From Crateriforma sp964453205 (lineage in GTDB: Bacteria > Planctomycetota > Planctomycetia > Pirellulales > Pirellulaceae): a stretch of 9,587 nucleotides of DNA. Of this stretch, positions 1-7,639 are shown piece by piece. The stretch covers positions 1 through 9,587 of the forward strand of contig CAYVRC010000202.1 of assembly GCA_964453205.1 (NCBI GenBank). The letters run 5' to 3'. The translations under genes and the position numbers were made by a program. Position 1 is the stretch's first letter, and each line of letters starts with the position of its first letter. The notes below the pieces were generated by a model, which worked only from the letters and a program-made list of their open reading frames with translations, had not been told where the DNA came from and made no database searches.

Positions 1-583
1 CGCCAACATGCCGGGGTTCGCGGTGATCTTGGCCGTCGGCGACTCGTTCGTAACCGCCCGCGGCGACCGTCGAGATTACCACACCGACGATCACGACCAA
101 TAACGTGAACGAGTTGTTGCTGAACCCGAACATCGAATCGGGGACGTCAAACGTGACGCCCAAGGGGACCCCGACGGCGCTGGCCGAAACCGTCACCATC
201 GCGCCGGCCAAAAAACAAAACAACAAACCGTTGACCACGTTGTAAAGCTTGACCAACGAACCGCCGGCGATCCGTTCCAATTGATAGTACAGCGTCAGCC
301 GCTTGGCCGTCGCGATCGGCGTGACGAGGAAACGCCATGTCAGCACGGCGAGGAAATTTCCCAGCAACAAACCCAACAACAAATCTTGCAAGCTGGCACC
401 GGCCGCCAAGAACAACGGCCCGATCATGAATTCGGTCCCCGCGGCGTGCTCACCGGCGTACATGCCCCAGAACTTTCCGTTGCCCAACAGCGCCGAATCG
501 GGAACCCGCTGCCGTTCGTACTCGGATTTCGTCGTCACCGAATCCGCCGGGCCGTCGGATTGAATCGTATCGCCTGTTTCCAC
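1..583 (-). CDS. NCS1-like (purine-cytosine permease-like) transporter, partial, C-terminus off the window
   Basis: This is the N-terminal ~194 codons of an integral membrane transporter whose C-terminus lies beyond the left edge. The chosen start is GTG at 583-581, with GGAAAG at 596-591 seven bases upstream; the next in-frame GTG is at 538. After a polar N-terminus of about 35 residues comes GKFWGMYAGEHAAGTEF. Hydrophobic stretches follow at about residues 52-87, 113-138 and 159-175, separated by a basic loop (TAKRLTLYYQLERIAGG). The pattern resembles the NCS1 family (cytosine, purine and allantoin permeases, usually cation symporters), recalled from family knowledge and not tested by search. 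It starts 34 nt after the rhaA stop, so it is probably co-transcribed with rhaA and might import rhamnose or a related breakdown product (inference). It does not read like E. coli RhaT. The reading frame appears to break between about positions 30 and 70 (see findings). Confidence 0.6.
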   Translation of the reverse strand, partial: METGDTIQSDGPADSVTTKSEYERQRVPDSALLGNGKFWGMYAGEHAAGTEFMIGPLFLAAGASLQDLLLGLLLGNFLAVLTWRFLVTPIATAKRLTLYYQLERIAGGSLVKLYNVVNGLLFCFLAGAMVTVSASAVGVPLGVTFDVPDSMFGFSNNSFTLLVVIVGVVISTVAAGGYERVADGQDHREPRHVG

Positions 584-617
584 GACGTGTCTTTCCAGTT
601 TGAAAGGCAAGGGACGA

Positions 618-1870
618 TCAAAACGTGACGGACGAAGTTGCTTTCGCGGGCGAATCTTCCGCGGACGACGTGACTCGCCGCGACAACGTCGACTTTTCGT
701 ACCGACGGACTTCGTCCAACCAAGCCAGTCCGACGGGCACGGCGGACGTTTCGCAGTAGTGATCCCAGACCGCGCCGAGCGGCATCGACTTCTGCTCCTC
801 CATCATCGCCAGACGCGTCGTGAAGTCCCCGTCTCGTTCGAGTTGCTGCAGAGTTTCGGTCGGTTCCAGCAACGCCGCCAACATGGACTTCAGCGCGTTG
901 CGAGTGCCGATCGTCCAGGCGGCGATGCGATTGATGCTGGCGTCAAAGAAGTCCAGACCGATGTGAACGCGGCCCAGATAATCGCCTCGCACGATCTCTT
1001 GCATGATCGCTTGCAATTCGTCGGTGAACGTCACGACGTGGTCGCTGTCCCAACGAACGCCACGGCTGACATGCAGCAACAACTCGGGCACATACATCAG
1101 GACCGAACTGATTTTGTCCGAGATGACTTCGGTGGGATGAAAGTGTCCGGCGTCCAAGCAAAGGGCTTTGTCTCGCGAGATCGCGTAACCGAGATAAAAC
1201 TCGTGCGACCCGACGACGTAACTTTCGCTGCCGATGCCGAACAGCTTGCACTCGACCGCGTCGACGATCTGACGGGCGTCCAGGCCTTCGGCGAACACCG
1301 CGTCCAACGATTCGGCCAATCGCAACCGGGGCGCTTTCCGGCTCGCCGGGGTGTCCTTGTATCCGTCGGGGACCCATACGTTGTTGACGCAGGGATTGCC
1401 CTGGGCTTTGCCCATCGCCGCGGCGATCCGGCGACTGGCGATGCCGTGATCGATCCAAAATTGTCGGATGCCCGAATCGGCCGAAGCCAACGTGAATCCC
1501 TCGGCGGCCTTTTCATGGGCGAAGAAACTGGGGTTGAAGTCGATGCTGACGTCCTGATCCCGGGCCCAGTCGATCCAGCGTTGAAAATGCGCCACGTCGA
1601 TCGCGTCACGATCCACCGCGCCGTCGAAATCGCCGTACATCGCGTGCAAATTCAAACGATGTTTGCCGGGGATCAACGAGTACGCCTGTTCCAAGTCGNN
1701 NNNNNNNNNNNNNNNNNNNNNNNNNNNNNNNNNNNNNNNNNNNNNNNNNNNNNNNNNNNNNNNNNNNNNNNNNNNNNNNNNNNNNNNNNNNNNNNNNNGT
1801 CGACACCGATGTCGTGGTAACGCTGACGAGCGAGCTCGAACGCGGCCCGGGTGTCGTGACGATCGGTCAT
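618..1870 (-). CDS. rhaA: L-rhamnose isomerase, interrupted by an assembly gap
   Basis: This gene encodes the cytoplasmic metal-dependent enzyme that converts L-rhamnose to L-rhamnulose, the first step of rhamnose catabolism. The start is ATG 1870-1868, with AAGGA six bases upstream. The first 24 codons (MTDRHDTRAAFELARQRYHD...) match the RhaA N-terminus. After the N run the protein resumes at DLEQAYSLIPGKHRLNLHAMY, equivalent to E. coli DLEQAMRLIPG, and is colinear to the end. Family signatures are visible: DAVECKLFGIGSESY, LCLDAGHFHPTEVISDK (its DAGH histidine matches E. coli His262, a metal ligand), RWDSDHVV (its two Asp match Asp294/Asp296) and HIGLDFFDASINRIAAW. The last ~18 residues after LSRR extend beyond the E. 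coli protein. The two halves are out of frame across the 100-N placeholder; this is an assembly artefact, not evidence of a pseudogene. About 55 residues are missing. A permease gene follows 34 nt downstream. Confidence 0.95.
1699..1798. other. Assembly gap, 100 N placeholder inside rhaA
   Basis: There are exactly 100 consecutive N, the usual symbol for a gap of unknown size. Upstream rhaA coding sequence ends on a codon boundary (72 nt, 24 codons). Downstream there is one extra base before the codon for Asp of DLEQAYS. The true gap must therefore be 2 modulo 3 in length, and 100 is 1 modulo 3. Comparison with E. coli RhaA, which has 55 residues between the matching points, predicts about 164 missing bases. 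Confidence 0.98.
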
Positions 1871-2076
1871 GAAAAGTCCTTGGGATGGAAAGCCTTTGTG
1901 CAAGAATCTAGGCGATAAGCAGCATCATAGGGAGCGATCCTCGCCCAAACCTTGACGATCGTTCGCCAGACTAGCACAATCGGTTCAAAACCCGGCGTCG
2001 AAACGATGGTCGATTCGGCCGGTTCCCGGACGACTCGACCCGGCCACGCCGATGCGCCCACCCACGCGGAATCATC
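1871..2076. promoter_or_regulatory. Divergent intergenic region between rhaA and the sulfatase gene
   Basis: This 206-bp spacer should hold the promoters of both divergent genes. On the plus strand there is a good sigma-70-like element, listed separately. For rhaA on the minus strand, TATGAT (1929-1924) is a possible -10, 53 nt before the ATG, but I see no matching -35 at 16-18 bp. The rhaA Shine-Dalgarno AAGGA lies just before its ATG. I see no long inverted repeat that would mark an obvious operator. Confidence 0.5.
1952..1980 (+). promoter_or_regulatory. Sigma-70-like promoter upstream of the sulfatase gene
   Basis: TTGACG (1952-1957, 5 of 6 to the -35 consensus) is followed after exactly 17 bp by CACAAT (1975-1980, 4 of 6 to the -10 consensus). 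It points toward the sulfatase ATG about 96 bp downstream. The -35 hexamer is identical to that of the candidate tRNA-Thr promoter elsewhere in the window. It is a consensus match only. Confidence 0.4.
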
Positions 2077-3561
2077 ATGCCACGACAGTCGTCCTCCCAC
2101 TGCGCCGCATGGATCCTCATTTTGATCTTGGGCACGGCCGCGGCGGCGTCCGAGACGGATTCGTCACGGACGGCCGAGCCGAACGTCTTGTTCATCGCGG
2201 TCGACGATTTGGCGTGCACGCTCGGTTGCTACGGCGACGTGATCGCGCGAACGCCGAACATCGATCGCTTGGCCGCCGGCGGTGTTTGTTTCCAACGAGC
2301 GTACAACCAATTGCCGCTTTGCAACCCGACGCGGGCCTCGTTGATGACGGGACTGCGTCCGGACAAGATCAAAGTCTACGACTTAGACGCCCACTTTCGC
2401 GACGCGGTACCGGACGTGGTGACTCTGTCCCAAGCGTTTCAAAAGGCCGGTTATCACGCCGCGCGGGTCGGCAAGATCTATCACTACAACGTCCCCGCGT
2501 CGATCGGGACCGACGGATTTGACGATCCGCCCTCGTGGAATCAGACGGTCAATCCGAAAGGACGCGACAAGGCCGAGGAGGACTTGATCACCAATGCCGA
2601 GCCGCATCGCAAGATCAGCGCGGCGCTCAGCTGGCTGGCGGCCGACGGCGACGATACCGAACAGACCGACGGGATGATCGCGACCGAAGCGATCAAGATC
2701 CTCGAGCAGCGATCCGAGGAACCGTTCTTTTTGGGCGTCGGATTTTTTCGCCCGCACACGCCGTACGTCGCACCCAAACGTTACTTCGATTTGTATCCCG
2801 TCGAATCCATGCGACTGCCGTTTGCACCGGTGAATGACCGGGACGACATCCCGACCGCCGCTTTCGCCCACAATTGCCCGGTACCCGATTACGGGTTGAA
2901 CGAAGACACGTTGTTGCGGGCGACCCAAGCGTACTACGCCTGCGTGTCCTTCATCGACGCTCAAATCGGCCGACTGATCGATGCGTTGGAACGATTGGAA
3001 CTTTCGGACAACACGATCGTGGTTTTGTGGAGCGACCACGGATACCACTTGGGCGAACACGGCGGCGTTTGGCAAAAGCGGACGCTGTTCGAACAGTCCG
3101 CCCGATCGCCGCTGATCATTCGGGCTCCCGGGCGTGCGAGTGGCGCGGACTGTCGGCGGGTCGTCGAATTCGTCGATCTTTACCCGACGTTGATCGATTT
3201 GGCTGGGATCGAAGGTCCCGGGAATCTGGACGGCCGAAGTTTGTCGCCGCTGTTGACCGACCCGCTGGCCGCCTGGAACGGCTTTGCCGTGACGCAGATC
3301 CTCCGACCGGCGGACGATCGGTTGTCGCGGCCGGTCATGGGATGCAGTCTCCGCACCGAGCGATATCGTTTCACCGAGTGGGCCGAGGGAGCCGAGGGGA
3401 CGGAGCTTTACGATCATCACGCCGATCCCGGCGAATTCAACAATTTGGCCGACGATCCGGACGAGTCGACACGCCGCGTGATCTCACGACTCCGACCGAT
3501 CCTGCGTTCGCGGGCGAGCGGCGAGACGCCCGAGTCGCCCTTCAATCCGGCACGACTTTAG
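2077..3561 (+). CDS. Secreted Cys-type sulfatase, iduronate-2-sulfatase-like
   Basis: This 494-residue protein belongs to the alkaline-phosphatase superfamily of sulfatases and is predicted to cleave sulfate esters from a carbohydrate outside the cytoplasm. A hydrophobic stretch at residues 11-24 followed by alanines is a signal peptide. PNVLFIAVDDL supplies metal ligands Asp43/Asp44. The signature LCNPTRASLMTG places Cys82 at the C-x-P-x-R site, which a formylglycine-generating enzyme must convert to formylglycine. Other active-site candidates are VGKIYH (Lys133, His136), RPHTPY (His227), WSDHGYHLGEHG (Asp320, His321) and WQKRTLFEQ (Lys334). The text around Cys82, with the downstream VYDLDAHFR and PDVVTL, is typical of iduronate-2-sulfatase relatives. 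True substrates in this group vary, so activity on iduronate-2-sulfate is not established. The start fits the signal peptide; the ribosome site is only GCGGA at 2066-2070. The beta-propeller gene follows on the same strand, and rhaA diverges upstream. Confidence 0.92.
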   Translation: MPRQSSSHCAAWILILILGTAAAASETDSSRTAEPNVLFIAVDDLACTLGCYGDVIARTPNIDRLAAGGVCFQRAYNQLPLCNPTRASLMTGLRPDKIKVYDLDAHFRDAVPDVVTLSQAFQKAGYHAARVGKIYHYNVPASIGTDGFDDPPSWNQTVNPKGRDKAEEDLITNAEPHRKISAALSWLAADGDDTEQTDGMIATEAIKILEQRSEEPFFLGVGFFRPHTPYVAPKRYFDLYPVESMRLPFAPVNDRDDIPTAAFAHNCPVPDYGLNEDTLLRATQAYYACVSFIDAQIGRLIDALERLELSDNTIVVLWSDHGYHLGEHGGVWQKRTLFEQSARSPLIIRAPGRASGADCRRVVEFVDLYPTLIDLAGIEGPGNLDGRSLSPLLTDPLAAWNGFAVTQILRPADDRLSRPVMGCSLRTERYRFTEWAEGAEGTELYDHHADPGEFNNLADDPDESTRRVISRLRPILRSRASGETPESPFNPARL

Positions 3562-3628
3562 AAGTGGCTTGCTTGACCGAACCCGATACTTCGCCGAACC
3601 CTTTTTTTCCATTCCTGAAGTGAACGTC

Positions 3629-5038
3629 ATGACCGTCGACCCCCGAACCTGCCCTTGGAAGTCGGTCCTGGGCGCGATCCTCGTCTTGTCCGGGCTCGGC
3701 GTTGCGCCACAACCGTCAGCAGCCGAGGATTGGCCACAGTTCCGAGGCTCCACCGCCGACGCCGTCTCACCGACGTCGCTGCCGCTTTCCTGGTCGAACC
3801 GAGACGGACGATCACACAACATCCGTTGGAAGATTGCCGTTCCTGGCGAAGGCTGGTCGCAACCGGTCGTTTGGGACGATCGGGTTTACGTCACCGCTGC
3901 CGTTCCGGTCGCCGAAAGCTCCCGGGACTCCGGCCCCGAACCCTACGAGGGCGGCGGTGGTTATCGTCGGGACGATTTGATGAGCACGGTGTACGCCTAT
4001 CAGGTGGTGTGCTTCGACGCAGATACGGGCGAGCAACTTTGGCGAACCGTTTGCAAACAAGCCGTGCCGCCGGTCCCGCGACACAACACCAACACCTACG
4101 CGACGGAAACGCCATCAACCGACGGTCAAAGGATTTACGCCTATTTCGGAATGAACGGTGTCTACGCCTTGGACATGCAAGGCAACGAAATCTGGAAAAG
4201 AGACCTCGGCGTCTACGAGATGCGAGCGGGTTGGGGGACGGCCAGTTCGCCGGTCTTGTTCGACGGGCGGCTTTATGTCCAAGTCGACAACGAAGTCGAA
4301 TCTTTCCTGGTCGCGCTGGACGCGGAAACGGGTGACCAAGTGTGGCGGGTTCCTCGCAACGAAAAATCGCAATACAGCAGTCCGATGATTTGGCAAAACT
4401 CGGCCCGCGACGAATTGATCACCGGCGGCACGGTTTATCGGTCATATGATCCCGAGACGGGCGAACTGCTTTGGAAACTCGACATGGCCAAGGGACGCAG
4501 CTCCGCCACGCCGGTCGCGACGGGCGATCGCCTTTACGTGGGCAACGAGTTCAGAAATCGCGGCGGCGAGGACGACGGCGGCGGGCGACTGTTCTGCATC
4601 AAACCGGGCGGGTCGGGCGACATCACGCCGCCCGATGACGTTTCCCAAACCGCGTTGATCGATTGGTGGATCGAGCGAGCCGATATGCAAATGGCGTCGC
4701 CGGTGATCTGCAATGAAAAACTGTATCTGTTCGAACGTCGCTCGGGCAACATGCACTGCGTGGACGTCACCGACGGATCAACCGTTTATCGCAAACGTTT
4801 ACGAGGCGCGAAAGCGTTTTGGGCTTCGCCGTGGACCGATGGGGATCGAGTTTACGCGCTCGATTCCGAAGGGACGACCCATGTGCTTGCGTCGAAGGAT
4901 CGTTACGAATTGTTGTCCGCCAACGCCTTGAATGAACGGTCTTGGGCGACGCCGGCCCTGGCCGACGGACGGATCTATCTGCGGACGGTCGACCACTTGT
5001 ACTGCATCGAAGACCTCAGCGGTGTCGAGCAGAACTGA
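3629..5038 (+). CDS. Secreted PQQ-like beta-propeller repeat protein
   Basis: This 469-residue protein has an N-terminal signal peptide (hydrophobic residues about 12-25, likely cleavage near PSAA/EDW) followed by DWPQFRG, the usual opening of this large planctomycete family. Repeated beta-propeller motifs of the form ...D..TG...W... occur at about residues 128-139 (CFDADTGEQLWR), 179-190 (YALDMQGNEIWK), 229-240 (ALDAETGDQVWR) and 272-283 (SYDPETGELLWK). Weaker blades end at YLFERRSGNMHCVDV and HLYCIEDLSG. This matches the PQQ_2/BamB-type fold. No quinoprotein dehydrogenase catalytic set was recognised, so it is better read as a binding or scaffold propeller than as an enzyme. ATG 3629 was chosen over an upstream in-frame TTG at 3569 because it places the signal peptide at the N-terminus. 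It lies 67 nt after the sulfatase stop, so co-transcription is plausible. Its 3' end converges on tgt. Confidence 0.85.
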   Translation: MTVDPRTCPWKSVLGAILVLSGLGVAPQPSAAEDWPQFRGSTADAVSPTSLPLSWSNRDGRSHNIRWKIAVPGEGWSQPVVWDDRVYVTAAVPVAESSRDSGPEPYEGGGGYRRDDLMSTVYAYQVVCFDADTGEQLWRTVCKQAVPPVPRHNTNTYATETPSTDGQRIYAYFGMNGVYALDMQGNEIWKRDLGVYEMRAGWGTASSPVLFDGRLYVQVDNEVESFLVALDAETGDQVWRVPRNEKSQYSSPMIWQNSARDELITGGTVYRSYDPETGELLWKLDMAKGRSSATPVATGDRLYVGNEFRNRGGEDDGGGRLFCIKPGGSGDITPPDDVSQTALIDWWIERADMQMASPVICNEKLYLFERRSGNMHCVDVTDGSTVYRKRLRGAKAFWASPWTDGDRVYALDSEGTTHVLASKDRYELLSANALNERSWATPALADGRIYLRTVDHLYCIEDLSGVEQN

Positions 5039-5129
5039 AGGTCATCGGCGGATGCCCGACGAGGATTGATTGTCGGCCATCCCGCCGCCGGCGTCCCGGT
5101 CGTCCCTGCGGCGACCATGCCGACGCGGT

Positions 5130-6254
5130 TCAGTCGACCGAGGCCGTCGCGGCCCAGCCGGCTTTCTTTTCGGTCATGAATGCCGCGAATCGATCTTGCT
5201 CGATCGCTCGCCGGGATTCGGTCATCAGCCGCTGATAATAGGTCAGGTTGTGGATCGATAGCAGGATCGGGCCGAGCATCTCATTGACGTTGAACAGATG
5301 ACGAAGGTAACCGCGACTGTGACGGCACGCCCGGCAGGGACAGACTTCGTCGATCGGACGTGTGTCCTCGCGATGGATCGCGTTGCGCAGTTTCAACGGC
5401 CCGGCGTCGGTGAAAGCGATGCTGTTTCGTCCGTTGCGAGTCGGCATGACGCAATCGAACAAGTCGATGCCCCGGGCGATGCTTTCGATCAAGTCGATCG
5501 GGCGACCGACGCCCATCAAGTAACGGGGCTTGTCGGCGGGCAGGTGCCGCGTCGTCGCCGCGGTGATGCGATACATGTCCGGCGGCGGTTCGCCGACGCT
5601 CAACCCGCCGACGGCGAAACCGTCGAAATCCATCGCGGTCAGCTCGCGGGCGCACTCGCCCCGCAGGGTCTCGTCTAAGCCTCCTTGGACGATGGCGAAC
5701 TTGGCCTGACGATCCGAGTCGGCGTACTCCAAGCACCGCCGGGCCCAGCGGATCGACCGAGCCATCGCGTCCTCGACTTGTGCGGTTTCCGCGGGCAACG
5801 CGATGACGTGATCCAAGACCATCGCGACGTCGCTGCCCAAGGCCTCCTGGATTTCGATCGAATGTTCGGGGGTCAGTTCGACGATGCGTCCGTCCAAGTG
5901 GCTGCGAAACGTCGCGGCGTGTTCGGTGACTTTGTTAAGCTCACCCAGGCTGAACACTTGAAAGCCGCCGCTGTCGGTCAAGATCGGTCCCGCCCAGCCG
6001 CACATCGCGTGTAAACCACCGAGGCGACGCACCGTTTCATGCCCGGGGCGAAGTGCCAGGTGGTACGTGTTGCCCAGAATCATCTCGGCACCCGTGGCGG
6101 CGACTTGATCGATCGTGACACCTTTGACGGTGCCCTGTGTCCCGACGGGCATGAACCCCGGCGTCTGGACCTCGCCGCGAGGCGTCAAAAAAAAACCGCG
6201 ACGCGCATCCGTTTCGCTGTCGCGGTGTTTCAAGTTGAAATGAAAGTGACCCAT
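5130..6254 (-). CDS. tgt: Queuine/preQ1 tRNA-ribosyltransferase (tRNA-guanine transglycosylase)
   Basis: This 374-residue enzyme exchanges guanine 34 of GUN-anticodon tRNAs (Tyr, His, Asn, Asp) for preQ1 in the queuosine pathway. It is colinear with E. coli Tgt (375 residues). GPILTDSGGFQVFSLG carries the catalytic Asp94, IVQGGLDE and VGGLSVGEP line the pocket, and FDCVMPTRN carries the nucleophile Asp267. The zinc site CPCRAC (Cys305, 307, 310) with His335 of SIHNL is intact. ATG 6254 was chosen because MGHFHFNLKHRDSETDARRG aligns with the family N-terminus. A GTG six codons upstream (6272) would overlap the previous gene. Its ATG lies 7 nt after the stop of the TPR-alphaCTD gene, so the two are almost certainly co-transcribed and may be translationally coupled; no clear Shine-Dalgarno is visible. 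The common tgt neighbours (queA, yajC/secDF) are absent here. Confidence 0.96.
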   Translation of the reverse strand: MGHFHFNLKHRDSETDARRGFFLTPRGEVQTPGFMPVGTQGTVKGVTIDQVAATGAEMILGNTYHLALRPGHETVRRLGGLHAMCGWAGPILTDSGGFQVFSLGELNKVTEHAATFRSHLDGRIVELTPEHSIEIQEALGSDVAMVLDHVIALPAETAQVEDAMARSIRWARRCLEYADSDRQAKFAIVQGGLDETLRGECARELTAMDFDGFAVGGLSVGEPPPDMYRITAATTRHLPADKPRYLMGVGRPIDLIESIARGIDLFDCVMPTRNGRNSIAFTDAGPLKLRNAIHREDTRPIDEVCPCRACRHSRGYLRHLFNVNEMLGPILLSIHNLTYYQRLMTESRRAIEQDRFAAFMTEKKAGWAATASVD

Positions 6255-6261
6255 TCGGCGA

Positions 6262-7593
6262 TCAGTCGCCACGCATCTTCAAGCCCAAGTCGGCCAGTTT
6301 TTCGCGAACCTCGTTCAGGCTGGTCACGCCGAAGTTCTTACACTCCAGCATGTCGTCGCCGGTCTTCCGAATCAATTCGCCGATGGTGTTCAGTTGCAAC
6401 CGGGCCATGCATTTGCGGGCTCGCACCGAGAGGTTCAAATCCGCGATCGGTCGTTCCAGCAAGGCTTGCTCGTCGGGCGACATGTGGCTGGTGTCGACCG
6501 GCGGATCGCTGGATTTTTTCTCGTGGGCGAACTGACCCAAGGAGAGTCCCTTGGAGGACAGCATCTCGCGAATTTCGAACAAACTGGTTTCGCCGAAGTT
6601 CTTGCTGCTGAGCAGTTCCGCCTCGCTGGTCCGCGTCAGGTCACCGATCGTATCGATGCCCATCTTGGACAAGCAGTTGCGGCTACGGACGCTGAGTTCG
6701 AAATTGCTGACCGGCATGTTCAAGATCTGAGCGAGACGATCGTTGCGACGTTGCGCTTCCTCGTCGTACAACATGTTGCCCGTCGCCGAGGCATCCTTCA
6801 TGTACAAGGTCGCCTGCGGGTGATCCGGATAACAATCCAAGATCCGCTTGTAACAAATCTGGGCACGGTCGTACTGATTATTGTCTTCGTACAGCAGGCC
6901 CAAGTTGATCAACGCACCGATGCCGGTGGGGAAAGCTTTCGCGGCACGTTCGTACAGGTTCAGGCATTCAAAGTCGTTGCCCAAGCGATCGTTTTCCAAC
7001 GCCAAACCGAACAAGGCACCGGCGTGGTTCGGGTCCGTGTTGATCGCTCGTTCATACAGCGTGATCGCTTCGTCCATGCGTCCGCCGACCGCGGCGACGG
7101 TGGCGGCACGCTGATACATGTACTCGGGCGTCTGTTCGGCGGGCCCGAAAATGTTGTCCAAAATCGCCAAGGCGTCGTCGATGCGTCCGGCGTACCGATG
7201 CGACTCGGCGGTGCGAATTTTGCACTCGTCCTCGTCGTATCCCGACACGCGGGCCTTTTCATACGTCGCGATCGCCTCGTCGTATTGACGCAGTTCGAAC
7301 TGGGCACGGGCTTGATAGAACAAGGCCATCGCGCTGCCGTCGGCGCTTTGCAAGGTCGTCAGGGAATCCCTGAATCGGCCGAGCAAGAATTGACAGACGC
7401 CCATCTTGGTCTTGCCGGCAGGGCTGATGTTCTCATCATCCTGCATCTCCATGACCGCGTCACGCAGTTCACTGAAATGGCCGTAATTCTCGGTGATCGC
7501 ACCCCGAATGCTGACGACGTCGGAAGGGCCAAAAGAATTGTTCGAAAGGACGAGTTCTTTCAAGTCGAGGACTTCGATTTCGACGTCGCTCAT
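6262..7593 (-). CDS. TPR protein with two RNA polymerase alpha-CTD-like domains
   Basis: This is a soluble 443-residue protein with no signal peptide or membrane segment. Residues 1-85 are an acidic, probably helical region. TPR-like helix pairs run from about 88 to 265, the clearest at 157-190 (ATVAAVGGRMDEAITLYERA), 191-224 and 225-258. Two copies of the RNA polymerase alpha C-terminal domain follow, at about 290-353 and 378-443. Aligned by eye to E. coli alpha residues R265, N268, C269, G296, K298, S299 and E302, copy 1 has R303, N306, C307, G334, T336, S337, E340. Copy 2 has R391, K394, C395, G422, T424, S425, E428. The DNA-contacting '265 determinant' is thus largely kept. There is no alpha-NTD, so it is not an RNA polymerase core subunit. 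AGGAG lies 10 nt before the ATG. The gene starts 46 nt after tRNA-Thr and ends 7 nt before tgt. A regulatory or DNA-binding role is inference. Confidence 0.88.
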   Translation of the reverse strand: MSDVEIEVLDLKELVLSNNSFGPSDVVSIRGAITENYGHFSELRDAVMEMQDDENISPAGKTKMGVCQFLLGRFRDSLTTLQSADGSAMALFYQARAQFELRQYDEAIATYEKARVSGYDEDECKIRTAESHRYAGRIDDALAILDNIFGPAEQTPEYMYQRAATVAAVGGRMDEAITLYERAINTDPNHAGALFGLALENDRLGNDFECLNLYERAAKAFPTGIGALINLGLLYEDNNQYDRAQICYKRILDCYPDHPQATLYMKDASATGNMLYDEEAQRRNDRLAQILNMPVSNFELSVRSRNCLSKMGIDTIGDLTRTSEAELLSSKNFGETSLFEIREMLSSKGLSLGQFAHEKKSSDPPVDTSHMSPDEQALLERPIADLNLSVRARKCMARLQLNTIGELIRKTGDDMLECKNFGVTSLNEVREKLADLGLKMRGD

Positions 7594-7639
7594 GTAGTTC
7601 AGGCTCCTGAGATGCCAGTGGGGAACAGTCCGCGTGTGA

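Noticed and set aside
600..1820. 406-codon plus-strand open frame opposite rhaA
   Set aside because: It spans the N run and is the complement of a clear rhaA.
618..1870. rhaA as a frameshifted pseudogene
   Set aside because: The apparent frame change lies exactly at the 100-N placeholder; both halves are otherwise intact and colinear with E. coli RhaA.
2383..3420. 345-codon minus-strand open frame opposite the sulfatase
   Set aside because: It is antisense to a gene with an intact sulfatase signature, and nothing recognisable is in its translation.
3600..3608. CTTTTTTT run between the sulfatase and beta-propeller genes as an intrinsic terminator
   Set aside because: No stable hairpin immediately precedes the T run, and the downstream gene starts within 30 nt.
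5039..5129. Bidirectional terminator in the convergent spacer between the beta-propeller gene and tgt
   Set aside because: I found no convincing stem followed by a T run on either strand; the 91-bp spacer holds nothing else I can name.
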